The notes beneath the pieces were generated by a model. That model did no database searches and was not told the origin of the DNA. It saw only the letters and a program-made list of their open reading frames with translations. DNA of 64,000 nucleotides from Marinospirillum minutulum DSM 6287 (GTDB lineage Bacteria > Pseudomonadota > Gammaproteobacteria > Pseudomonadales > Halomonadaceae). Made by a program: the position numbers and the translations under genes. Location: assembly GCF_000422325.1 (NCBI RefSeq), contig NZ_KE383818.1:619945-683944 (forward strand), written 5' to 3'. Below, piece by piece: positions 36,595 to 45,111 of the stretch. Position 1 is the stretch's first letter, and each line of letters starts with the position of its first letter.

Positions 36595-37620
36595 GTGCAG
36601 ATTAACCTAGCTATAGATGCTATGGGCGGGGACTTAGGTCCCCGTACTAATATCGCCGGTGTGTTATTAGCCCTACTGCAAGACCCCCTCCTAAGCGTTA
36701 CCCTTGTTGGTAAAAAAGAACAACTTCAAACCCTTCTTCTACAGCATCACTTAAGTAGTGAATTTGCTGAGCGCATTCATTTGTTAGCTAGTGATGATGC
36801 CATAGGTATGGATGAAGCGCCTGCTTCTGTCCTGCGTAGCCGTAAAAACTCCTCTATGCACCTTGCTGTTAAGCTAGTTGCTGAAGGCCAGTGCCAGGCA
36901 GTGGTGAGCGGTGGCAACACGGGTGCTTTAATGTTAATTAGCCGCCATTATTTAGGAATGCTACCGGGCATAGAAAGGCCTGCAATTAGTACAGCCATTC
37001 CAACCTATAAGGGTCGAAGCTACCTACTGGATTTAGGTGCTAATATCGACTGCCAACCCGAGCACTTGTTGCAGTTTGCTCTAATGGGTTCGGTGATGGT
37101 GAATAGTATTGAAGGTAAGGCTAAACCCAGCGTTGCTCTCCTTAATGTGGGGCATGAAGCGATTAAAGGTAATAGCTTGGTAAAAGCTGCGGCACAGTTA
37201 ATAGAAGAAGACGCTAGCCTTAACTATGTTGGTTATGTCGAAGGTGACAAAATTTTTAGTGGTGAAGTTGATCTAGTGGTTTGTGATGGTTTTACCGGCA
37301 ATATTGCTTTAAAAACCAGTGAAGGCTTAGCGCGTTACTTATCAGGTCAAATTCAGGGTTTATTCCATAAAAATCTTTACAGTCGTCTTGTTGGTTTAAT
37401 GGCTCGTCCGCTTTTGCGACAGCTTAAACAACAAATGGATCCTGTACGCTATAATGGCGGTAGCTTCCTTGGTTTACAGGGCTGTGTGGTTAAAAGTCAT
37501 GGCAATGCCGATGCCAAAGGTTTTTCCTTTGCGATAACACGCGCAGCCACTGAAGCCAGACAAGGGTTAGCTGACCAACTTCAAACGGCTATGCAAAAAC
37601 TTACCCCACCGCAAGACTAA
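36595..37620 (+). CDS. plsX: Phosphate acyltransferase PlsX
   Basis: PlsX converts acyl-ACP and phosphate to acyl-phosphate for phospholipid synthesis at the inner membrane. The 341-residue protein starts with NLAIDAMGGDLGP and has VSGGNTGALM, the LLDLGANIDC segment and VVCDGFTGNIALKTSEG. The start is GTG 36595. The stop TAA shares one base with the ATG of the next gene. Unusually, fabH, fabD and fabG do not follow; a membrane transporter-like gene does. Confidence 0.96.
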   Translation: MQINLAIDAMGGDLGPRTNIAGVLLALLQDPLLSVTLVGKKEQLQTLLLQHHLSSEFAERIHLLASDDAIGMDEAPASVLRSRKNSSMHLAVKLVAEGQCQAVVSGGNTGALMLISRHYLGMLPGIERPAISTAIPTYKGRSYLLDLGANIDCQPEHLLQFALMGSVMVNSIEGKAKPSVALLNVGHEAIKGNSLVKAAAQLIEEDASLNYVGYVEGDKIFSGEVDLVVCDGFTGNIALKTSEGLARYLSGQIQGLFHKNLYSRLVGLMARPLLRQLKQQMDPVRYNGGSFLGLQGCVVKSHGNADAKGFSFAITRAATEARQGLADQLQTAMQKLTPPQD

Positions 37621-38909
37621 TGTTGAAAGCTGATCCACTAACAGGCTATAGCCTCTTGGCAATGCTACTTCTAGCCTTGCTAGCTAGTTTTGGTTGGCCT
37701 TACTTAGCCAGCTTAGCTGGGTGTTTTGCTTGGTTTGCGGCCAGCCGTATGTTTACCCGCCTACTGCCATTACAAAGAGTCCAAGTGCTAATTATGTTTG
37801 CTTTAGGCACTGCTGGCTTAGTTTATGGGCAGTTTCAAGAAGGAAAGGTGCTCTGGTGGCTAAAAGCACTGGAAGGCAACCAAGGGCTAATTAGTATGCT
37901 GCTATCAGTTAGCTTTTTAAGACTAATAGCAATTACCGAGCTAGCTGCAAAAGAAAAACTTCCCCTTGGTCGGACGGCACTTTGGAAAACCCTTTTGGGT
38001 GTACATGCATTTGGTGCCGTTATTAACTTTTCTGCAATGATTATTATGGCAGATAGGTTAGCTGCCAAGCAGGGTTTAACACCCTTGCAGGCCTTGGTCA
38101 TTACACGTGGTTTTACCCTAGCAGCTCATTGGTCACCCTTTTTTGCCTCTATGGGGGTAGTGTTAATTAGTGCGCCTGGGGCAAGCTTATGGAAGCTAAT
38201 GCCAGTAGGTTTAGTGTTAGCTGCGCTAGGCTTGGTGATTGCTGGCTCTCTGCTACTGCGTAAGCCTGAAGCAGAGTTAACTGCTGCCTATCCTATGCAT
38301 TGGCAGGCATTAACCCTGCCCTTGGTGTTGGCGGTTAGTGTGTTAAGTATTCACCTAGTAAAAGAAGACATTCCAGTTTTAACGCTGGTTTCTTTATTAT
38401 CTTTATTATTTACCCTGGTATTATTGCTAGTGCGCTACCGTTATAAGACTAAACAGTATTTACGCCAACATATTGAGATTACTTTACCTAGTATGTCAGG
38501 TGAAACCCTTTTGTTTTTGGCTGCTGGTGTTCTAGCTGCAGGTTTGGGTTCGGCACTAGAGGCGGCAGAGTTTTCGTTGCAGTTAGATGTTTTTGGACCT
38601 TGGCAGGCTTGGCTGCTGTTATTAGTTTTGGTGGTTATTTCAGGTTTGGGCGTTCACCCTGTTATTAGTATTGCAACTGCTGGTGGCTTGTTTTCGCCTT
38701 GGGTTACAGACCCTAACCTGCTTGCGTTAGTGTTTTTAATGGCTTGGGCTTTGGGTGTTAGTCTTTCGCCTTTGTCTGGTACACATTTAGCAATGCAGGG
38801 ACGTTATGGCTTGTCTTCCTATGCTTTTACCCGCTGGAATTTAGGTTACGTTGCTATCTTACTACTAGTACAGTTAGCGGCATTACACTTTTATGCATTT
38901 TTAAACTAA
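37620..38909 (+). CDS. Polytopic inner-membrane protein, possible ion transporter
   Basis: A 429-residue, very hydrophobic protein with roughly 10-12 predicted membrane segments and no signal peptide. Two re-entrant-like motifs in each half (RGFTLAAHWSPFFASMG; GVHPVISIATAGG, then LSPLSGTHLAMQGRYG) recall the ion-transporter (ArsB/CitM-like) superfamily. Related proteins are sometimes labelled tellurium resistance, but I cannot support a substrate. It is translationally coupled to plsX (one-base overlap), a place normally held by fatty-acid genes. Confidence 0.65.
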   Translation: MLKADPLTGYSLLAMLLLALLASFGWPYLASLAGCFAWFAASRMFTRLLPLQRVQVLIMFALGTAGLVYGQFQEGKVLWWLKALEGNQGLISMLLSVSFLRLIAITELAAKEKLPLGRTALWKTLLGVHAFGAVINFSAMIIMADRLAAKQGLTPLQALVITRGFTLAAHWSPFFASMGVVLISAPGASLWKLMPVGLVLAALGLVIAGSLLLRKPEAELTAAYPMHWQALTLPLVLAVSVLSIHLVKEDIPVLTLVSLLSLLFTLVLLLVRYRYKTKQYLRQHIEITLPSMSGETLLFLAAGVLAAGLGSALEAAEFSLQLDVFGPWQAWLLLLVLVVISGLGVHPVISIATAGGLFSPWVTDPNLLALVFLMAWALGVSLSPLSGTHLAMQGRYGLSSYAFTRWNLGYVAILLLVQLAALHFYAFLN

Positions 38910-38994
38910 CGTTACCTAGTGCTAACATTATTTACAGTATTTAGATTACTCATTCAGTAGAGTAATTGGAGTAAAATCAACAGGGAGTGCGGCA

Positions 38995-39543
38995 TTGAAT
39001 AACAATTATCGACGTATGTTGCAGTTATTAGAAGGTATTAAGCAACCTGTTCCTATTCCTCTAGGTAGCGCAGGTTTTTATACGGATATTAAGCGATCAG
39101 AGCTAGGTTTGAACTTTGCAGCTAAGCTTAATGGGCAGGTGCACCGAGCAAGAATGAGCTTAACTTTAACTGCTGATCAGCAAATTAAAATTCTTGACCT
39201 AGTCGGAACGCAACCTCTTATTGATTTAGAAAATGCCAACCCCTTGTCAGGGCAGGGCGTTTCTAGTTTTCTTGTAAATACCCTAATTAACACGTTAAGT
39301 AATGTGCTGCCAGAAACAGCAATAGTGACCGGTCGTTTAAAGGCACCACAATCCCTTGTACTTGAACCCTTAGCAGCCAGACGAAATTTTTGGCGACGTT
39401 TTGGGTTTGATATTGAGGGTTGGGGAGAAGGGCGAGAGCGGGTAATCTGTGAATTGGGTAATTTAGAAACCTATCCAGAGCGTTTGTTAGGCTCAGAACT
39501 TACTCGTGGGCTAGACTTAATGCATCAGCATTTAATTGATTAG
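38995..39543 (+). CDS. Hypothetical protein
   Basis: I do not recognise this 182-residue protein. The best start is TTG 38995, with GGGAG about 9 bases upstream. It has no signal peptide or membrane segment and is mixed alpha/beta. The segment RRNFWRRFGFDIEGWGEGRERVICELGNL has the look of the end of a GNAT acetyltransferase fold, but the acetyl-CoA loop is not evident. It stands alone, followed by a bidirectional terminator. Confidence 0.6.
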   Translation: MNNNYRRMLQLLEGIKQPVPIPLGSAGFYTDIKRSELGLNFAAKLNGQVHRARMSLTLTADQQIKILDLVGTQPLIDLENANPLSGQGVSSFLVNTLINTLSNVLPETAIVTGRLKAPQSLVLEPLAARRNFWRRFGFDIEGWGEGRERVICELGNLETYPERLLGSELTRGLDLMHQHLID

Positions 39544-39563
39544 CTAGTATTTTATAGCCAAAA

Positions 39564-39590
39564 AAAACCCCAACATTGCGTTGGGGTTTT
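39564..39590. terminator. Bidirectional terminator before sodB
   Basis: AAAACCCCAAC and GTTGGGGTTTT form an 11-base perfect stem with a five-base loop. A-tracts and T-tracts flank it on both sides, serving the convergent 38995 gene and sodB. Confidence 0.93.
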
Positions 39591-39607
39591 AATCTTAGGC
39601 GCTAAAA

Positions 39608-40192
39608 TTAACCAGCAAAGTTCTGGTTAACAAAGTCCCAGTTAACCAGTGCCCAGAAAGCTTCTAGGTACTTAGGACGCGCATTACGGTAGTCGATGTA
39701 ATAAGCGTGTTCCCATAGGTCTACTGTAAGTAGTGCAGTGTGACCTTCAGTCATAGGTGTGCCAGCGTTAGAAGTGTTAACGATTTCTAGTTCGCCCGCT
39801 GCATTTTTTACCAGCCAAGTCCAAGATGCACCAAAGTTATTCACTGCTTTGTTATCAAATTCTTTTTGGAACTCAGCAAAAGAACCCCATTTAGCGTTAA
39901 TTGCATCTGCAATAGCGCCAGTTGCAGCACCGCCACCCTTAGGGCTTAGGCTATTCCAGTAAAAAGTATGGTTCCAAACTTGAGCCGCATTGTTAAATAC
40001 AGGGCCAGCAGGTGCAGACTTAATGATATCTTCTAGGCTTTTGCCTTCAAACTCAGTACCTGGTACTAGTTCGTTTAACTTAGTAACGTAGGTTTGATGG
40101 TGCTTGCCATGGTGGAAGTCTAGTGTTTCTGAAGAAATGTGCGGCTGAAGCGCATCTTTTGCAAAAGGTAGTGCTGGTAGTTCAAAAGCCAT
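39608..40192 (-). CDS. sodB: Superoxide dismutase [Fe]
   Basis: A 194-residue cytoplasmic Fe-SOD that dismutates superoxide. Metal ligands are His27 (LDFHHGKHH), His in QVWNHTFYW, and Asp and His in LLTVDLWEHAYYIDY. The Gln in NNAAQVWNH and the segment WNSLSPKGGG mark the iron rather than manganese form. AAAGGAG precedes the ATG at good distance. A 9-base inverted repeat lies 57-86 bases upstream of the start. No Fur box was recognised. Confidence 0.97.
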   Translation of the reverse strand: MAFELPALPFAKDALQPHISSETLDFHHGKHHQTYVTKLNELVPGTEFEGKSLEDIIKSAPAGPVFNNAAQVWNHTFYWNSLSPKGGGAATGAIADAINAKWGSFAEFQKEFDNKAVNNFGASWTWLVKNAAGELEIVNTSNAGTPMTEGHTALLTVDLWEHAYYIDYRNARPKYLEAFWALVNWDFVNQNFAG

Positions 40193-40248
40193 GGTGAATC
40201 TCCTTTTTATTGCTCATCAAGTGTGGTTATAACTATTAGATGGTGTCA

Positions 40249-40278
40249 GTATCAGCAAATTTCAAGGGGTGCTGATAC
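40249..40278. promoter_or_regulatory. Inverted repeat upstream of sodB
   Basis: GTATCAGCA and TGCTGATAC are perfect 9-base arms 12 bases apart, with centres 21 bases (two helical turns) apart. This suits a dimeric repressor operator or an RNA hairpin in the sodB leader. Confidence 0.5.
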
Positions 40279-40471
40279 AAATCAATCAACAGATGAATAG
40301 TAACATTCACTTGCAGATCTGACAAACCCGAGCTTTTTAGTTGGTTATACCTAGATTGATAAATAAAGGATAAACTATTTTCTTTAAAGTGTTGCTGTGG
40401 CTAGTAGCAGTAGTTCTTGGCAAAATAGATAAAAGTTTTTTAACAGAGTACAACCACTGGTGAATTGAGTT

Positions 40472-41389
40472 ATGCCTAACCGTAAAGAACCTCGCTTAGA
40501 AATAGAAGAAGCGCAACCTGCAGCTAAGGCTAAACCTGAAATGAATCAATCTGAAGCTGATACGCCTAAAGCCAGTAAAGGCCATATAAACAATGGGCCT
40601 AGCACTAGCAAGCAGATTTCAAGTGAGGCTGCTAGCCCCAGTCAAAGCGGTAGTTCCTTTAAAAGCTGGTTAGCCATTTTACTTGCGCTAGTGGCTTTAG
40701 GATTATTGGCTTGGCAATACCTGGAAGCTCAACAGCAGCAAGCGTCGATGCAGGTGTTAGCAGAACGAATTCAAGAGCTGGAAATACGCCTTTCTGAAAC
40801 AGGCGAAGATTTATCCACCGCTGGTAGTAGCTTTAATGAAAAATTGGTAGAAGCAAAAGCTGAAATAACTGAACTCTGGTCAGAAAACGACAAACTATGG
40901 AAAGTGGCTTATCGTACTAACCGACCTGCAATCAGCGCATTAGAAAACCAAACTAAAACGCTAGACAAAAACCTAAGTAAAATAGAGCAACAGCTAGCCA
41001 CTAGCCTTGCCGCCAGTAATTCAGCAGTAGAGCAAAATAAAAACTTAGCGGCTAATCTGAAAAAAAATAGCGATGAACTTAATGTTCAGATTAAAGAATT
41101 AAACCAGCAGTTAGTTGTAGTCAACCAACGCCTAACAGAGGTTAGTCTAAACACTAGTACCCTAGACCAACGCTTACGTGATCAAGACCAGGGTAAACAG
41201 CTAGCAACTTTACAAAAACAGCTAACAGATTTAAGCACCAAAGTTAGCCAAATACTGCCAGATGATTTGCAAGCCAAGCTGGTTGAACAAGAAGAAATAT
41301 TGGCCTCGCTTGAAGCTAGCCGTGGACAGCTAGTCAGCCGAGTCACACGTTTAATGGAAGAAGTGCGTGAATTACAGCAGGCAAAATAA
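40472..41389 (+). CDS. Membrane-anchored coiled-coil protein
   Basis: A 305-residue protein: a disordered cytoplasmic N-terminus (1-62), one transmembrane segment (about 64-82, WLAILLALVALGLLAWQYL), then a long coiled coil rich in Gln/Leu/Glu to the C-terminus. A conserved-looking motif, ELWSENDKLWKVAYRTNRPAI, lies near residue 130. I know similar hypothetical proteins in Pseudomonas and relatives but no function. It stands before rhlB but is separated by about 90 bases. Confidence 0.75.
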   Translation: MPNRKEPRLEIEEAQPAAKAKPEMNQSEADTPKASKGHINNGPSTSKQISSEAASPSQSGSSFKSWLAILLALVALGLLAWQYLEAQQQQASMQVLAERIQELEIRLSETGEDLSTAGSSFNEKLVEAKAEITELWSENDKLWKVAYRTNRPAISALENQTKTLDKNLSKIEQQLATSLAASNSAVEQNKNLAANLKKNSDELNVQIKELNQQLVVVNQRLTEVSLNTSTLDQRLRDQDQGKQLATLQKQLTDLSTKVSQILPDDLQAKLVEQEEILASLEASRGQLVSRVTRLMEEVRELQQAK

Positions 41390-41479
41390 ACCCTGTTAGG
41401 AGGCTAGCTAAAAAGTTGTTATGATAGCTCGCCTTATAAGGAAGTTAGTTATTTTTACCTATTTAGTTGAGGTTGTGTT

Positions 41480-42835
41480 TTGACAAATACCCCTGCCGCC
41501 CCGTCCGGATCAAAAAGTCCTACCAATAAGCGCCGTCGCCGCAGAAGCCCGTCGAAACGTCGTCCTAACGCATCCCGTGTTGCTCCAAATACACCTACTA
41601 GTCAGCAACAAGGAAAAGATTTTATGGCCGACTGGAATCCAAAAGACCATCAGGTTGCCGCAATGGAAGGCAAACTACGCTTCCAAGATTTAAAGCTGCC
41701 TAATGCGTTACTACGTGCAATAAGTGAGCAAGGGTTTGATTACTGTACGCCCATTCAAGCTCAATCTTTATTTTATACCCTGCATGGCATAGATTTAATT
41801 GGTAAAGCACAAACAGGTACGGGTAAAACAGCCGCCTTTTTAATCGCTATTCTTACCTATTTGTTAGAAGAAGAAGTACCAGCAGGACAAAAAATAGGTG
41901 CACCTAGAGCATTAATTTTAGCGCCTACCCGTGAGCTAGTAATTCAAATTTGTAAAGATGCCGAAACACTCATGCGCTACACACCCTTTAAACTACTTTC
42001 AGTAGTGGGTGGTATGGATTACGTTAAGCAGCGTGATCAGCTAAGGGGTGAAAAGATAGACCTGCTGGTTGCAACTCCCGGGCGACTACTCGATTTCCAC
42101 AGCAAGCGCGATGTTGATTTGCGTGAGGTTGAAGTCCTGGTATTAGATGAAGCCGACCGCATGTTAGACATGGGCTTTATCCCTGATGTGAAGCGCATTA
42201 TTCGTGCCACACCCAATAAAGAACAACGTCAAACCTTATTGTTCTCGGCAACCTTCACCCAAGACATAATGAATTTAGCAGATCAGTGGACTATAGCACC
42301 ACAAACGGTTGAAATTGCTACCAAAATTCAAGCGTCAGACAATATTGAACAACATGCTTTTTTAGTGGCTGATACCGACAAAACAGCACTTTTAACTCGC
42401 TTAATTAAACATTGGGGCTTAACCAAGGTATTAGTTTTTGCTAACCGCCGCGATGCAACCCGCAAAGTTTATGAAGCACTTAAAAAAGCAGGCATTAACG
42501 TTGATATGCTGTCAGGCGAAGTAGAACAAAGAAAACGCATTACCACTTTAGAAAACTTCCGTTCTGGACGTATAGAAGTACTAGTAGCTACCGATGTGGC
42601 AGGTCGGGGTATTCATATTGATGATATTAGTCATGTCATTAACTACAACCTTCCAGAAGACCCGCAAGACTATGTTCACCGCATTGGTCGTACAGGTCGA
42701 GCCGGTGCACTAGGTACTTCCATTAGCTTTATAGGCGAAGAAGACGCTTTTGCTTTACCAGCAATTGAAGGGCTAACTAAGAATAAGTTGCCTTGTGTTT
42801 ATCCCCCTGATGAGCTGTTAAAAGAAGAGGCATGA
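41480..42835 (+). CDS. rhlB: DEAD-box ATP-dependent RNA helicase RhlB
   Basis: RhlB unwinds RNA and in E. coli works with RNase E in the degradosome. Motifs in order: Q motif [38 protein letters not shown] (VLDEADRML), SAT (FSATFT), [11 protein letters not shown] and [10 protein letters not shown]. Its 451 residues include a 48-residue N-terminal extension packed with Arg/Lys ([15 protein letters not shown]), whereas E. coli RhlB has its basic tail at the C-terminus. The TTG start has GAGG 8 bases upstream; ATG 41624 would drop the basic region. It overlaps dinG by 4 bases. Confidence 0.9.
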   Translation: MTNTPAAPSGSKSPTNKRRRRRSPSKRRPNASRVAPNTPTSQQQGKDFMADWNPKDHQVAAMEGKLRFQDLKLPNALLRAISEQGFDYCTPIQAQSLFYTLHGIDLIGKAQTGTGKTAAFLIAILTYLLEEEVPAGQKIGAPRALILAPTRELVIQICKDAETLMRYTPFKLLSVVGGMDYVKQRDQLRGEKIDLLVATPGRLLDFHSKRDVDLREVEVLVLDEADRMLDMGFIPDVKRIIRATPNKEQRQTLLFSATFTQDIMNLADQWTIAPQTVEIATKIQASDNIEQHAFLVADTDKTALLTRLIKHWGLTKVLVFANRRDATRKVYEALKKAGINVDMLSGEVEQRKRITTLENFRSGRIEVLVATDVAGRGIHIDDISHVINYNLPEDPQDYVHRIGRTGRAGALGTSISFIGEEDAFALPAIEGLTKNKLPCVYPPDELLKEEA

Positions 42836-44973
42836 ATCCTCAGTGGCAGGCACAAATTCAGCAAGCCTATCGAGACTTCTTAGCCGGTAGAGGAGCCAAG
42901 GCGCGTCGTGGTCAAGCACACATGATTGCCGACATTGCCAAAAGTTTTGCTGCCATCACCGAAGATGATGAGGGCAGGCGTACAAGCCAACAACAACTTA
43001 TTGCTATAGAAGCAGGTACAGGCACAGGAAAAACCCTTGCCTACCTGCTAGCAACCCTACCCATTGCACAAGCGCGCGAAAAAAAACTGGTTGTAGCAAC
43101 GGCGACCATAGCCCTGCAAGAACAGTTATTACTTCGTGATTTACCCGACCTAGCCAAGCTCACCAGCATCAAGTTTACCTATGCTCTTGCTAAGGGGCGT
43201 GGGCGCTACGTTTGTACTGCACAATTAATTAAAGCTTTAGACAAAAATCAGCCAGAAGAAGATGAAACATTGGATTTGTTTCAGGCAGAACTAATGAAGC
43301 AAACCAGCAGTTCAGGACAAGATAGATTAGAAAAATTGGCAGAAGACCTTTCTTCTGGTGCTTGGGATGGTGATAGAGACGCACTAAAAGAAAACCTACC
43401 CAATGAAGTGTGGGAAAGGCTAACCACAGATCATCAACGCTGCACTAATCGCCGCTGCCCATATTTTACAGGGGCTTGTCCTTTTTTTAATGCGCGGCGA
43501 GCCATGGAGCAGGCAGACTTAATCGTTGCTAACCATGACTTGGTATTAGCAGATTTAGCCTTAGGTGGCGGTGTTATTTTACCGCCACCGGAACAAACCT
43601 ATTATGTGTTTGATGAGGCTCACCACCTGCCAGATAAAGCCATAAATCATTTTGCGGCCAACTTTAGATTTAATGCTGCTCTAAATTGGTTGCGATTATT
43701 AAAAAAATCTCAGCCAGAAGTTTTAAAAAAGCTAGGAGCAACTAGCCCAACAGCCGCTAGTCTACTTAAACAGTTGAATGCACCCTTAGAGGTTTTAGAA
43801 AGAGACTTGGGTGCACTTTATAGCCAACTGTATGAACTAGTTGAAACCCTTCCTAGAGACTCAAGCCCTGCAGTCCACCGTTGGCCTAAGGGTGTTTTAT
43901 CGCCTAATTTGCAGGCTTTTTCTGAACAGCTAGTTATTCACTTTGCTACCCTCTGCCGTATTTTAGAAAGCTTGGTTAATCTCTTAAAAGAAGCGCAAGA
44001 CCCAGAAAAAAACTCCAGTATTGATGCAGAACTCGCCGGAGAATGGCAGCCACTTTTGGCCGTGCTGCATACTCGTTCTCAGTCGGCGCATCAGCTATGG
44101 ATGCTTTGCGCCCAGCAAGACCCACCTAACCAAGCACCTTTAGCACGCTGGTTAGTTAGACACAGTTTAAGCGAAGGTGATGAAGACCTAGAGCTTTGTG
44201 CTAGCCCAGTAACTGCGGCGGGAGATTTAGCGTATCGGCTTTGGTCACGCTGCTATGGTGCTACCCTTACCTCGGCAACGCTTACAGCACTAGGCAAGTT
44301 CGATAGGCTACGCCAAAGAGCCGGATTAACGGCTGGTACGCCTTGTAAAACCTATGAAAGCCCTTTTAACTACCCTGAGTTAGGGGTGTTTGAAGTGCCT
44401 AAACAAGCGTGTGACCCATCACAAGCTGAAGCCCACACCGATGCTATTTTAGACTATATGCAGGAATACCTAGACCACCCAGAAGTTGCAGCTTTGGTGC
44501 TGTTTAGTTCCCGCCGACAAATGAATGAAGTGTATGACGGTTTAGCAACTCAGTTGCGTAAAATAACGCTAACCCAAGATATGCTGTCTAAAAATAGACT
44601 AATTGAAAAACACCGTCAGCGTATAGATGAAGAAAAACCCAGCATTATTTTTGGTTTAGCCTCTTTAGCCGAGGGCATTGATATGCCAGGTAAATACCTA
44701 ACGCATGTGGTGATAGTGCGCCTGCCTTTTTCTACACCCGATGACCCTGTTGATGCCACCTTAGCAGAATGGATAGAAGCCAGTGGCGGCAACCCTTTTA
44801 TGCAAATTAGTGTACCCGATGCCAGCATCCGCCTAGTACAAGCCTGCGGTCGTTTAATTCGCACTGAGCAAGATATTGGGCGGGTTACGCTGCTAGATAG
44901 ACGCATTCTAACCAAGCGCTATGGTAGCCAACTACTGAATAGCCTCCCACCCTTCCGACGTGAAATAAACTAG
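42832..44973 (+). CDS. dinG: ATP-dependent DNA helicase DinG
   Basis: A 713-residue XPD-like superfamily 2 helicase that unwinds D-loops, R-loops and forked DNA 5'-3'. Walker A is [14 protein letters not shown] (near residue 60) and the DEAH box is FDEAHHLPD. The four iron-sulfur Cys are RYVC, then C-x5-C-x5-C in [15 protein letters not shown]. The C-terminal half has [12 protein letters not shown] and [14 protein letters not shown]. It is coupled to rhlB by ATGA overlap. Confidence 0.94.
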   Translation: MNPQWQAQIQQAYRDFLAGRGAKARRGQAHMIADIAKSFAAITEDDEGRRTSQQQLIAIEAGTGTGKTLAYLLATLPIAQAREKKLVVATATIALQEQLLLRDLPDLAKLTSIKFTYALAKGRGRYVCTAQLIKALDKNQPEEDETLDLFQAELMKQTSSSGQDRLEKLAEDLSSGAWDGDRDALKENLPNEVWERLTTDHQRCTNRRCPYFTGACPFFNARRAMEQADLIVANHDLVLADLALGGGVILPPPEQTYYVFDEAHHLPDKAINHFAANFRFNAALNWLRLLKKSQPEVLKKLGATSPTAASLLKQLNAPLEVLERDLGALYSQLYELVETLPRDSSPAVHRWPKGVLSPNLQAFSEQLVIHFATLCRILESLVNLLKEAQDPEKNSSIDAELAGEWQPLLAVLHTRSQSAHQLWMLCAQQDPPNQAPLARWLVRHSLSEGDEDLELCASPVTAAGDLAYRLWSRCYGATLTSATLTALGKFDRLRQRAGLTAGTPCKTYESPFNYPELGVFEVPKQACDPSQAEAHTDAILDYMQEYLDHPEVAALVLFSSRRQMNEVYDGLATQLRKITLTQDMLSKNRLIEKHRQRIDEEKPSIIFGLASLAEGIDMPGKYLTHVVIVRLPFSTPDDPVDATLAEWIEASGGNPFMQISVPDASIRLVQACGRLIRTEQDIGRVTLLDRRILTKRYGSQLLNSLPPFRREIN

Positions 44974-45111
44974 CCAATGTAAAGTTATATTTCATTAATA
45001 TTTCTAAATGAAACGGAATTGATGTTTTTGTCTTTCTAACTTAAATATGTACTTTTAATAATGCTATTCCTTCCCTATGCTGTAGGTAATGAAGATGAAG
45101 GCACATTAAGC

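Noticed and set aside
40193-40471. Fur box at sodB
   Set aside because: No 19-base GATAATGATAATCATTATC-like sequence; only the GTATCAGCA dyad is present.
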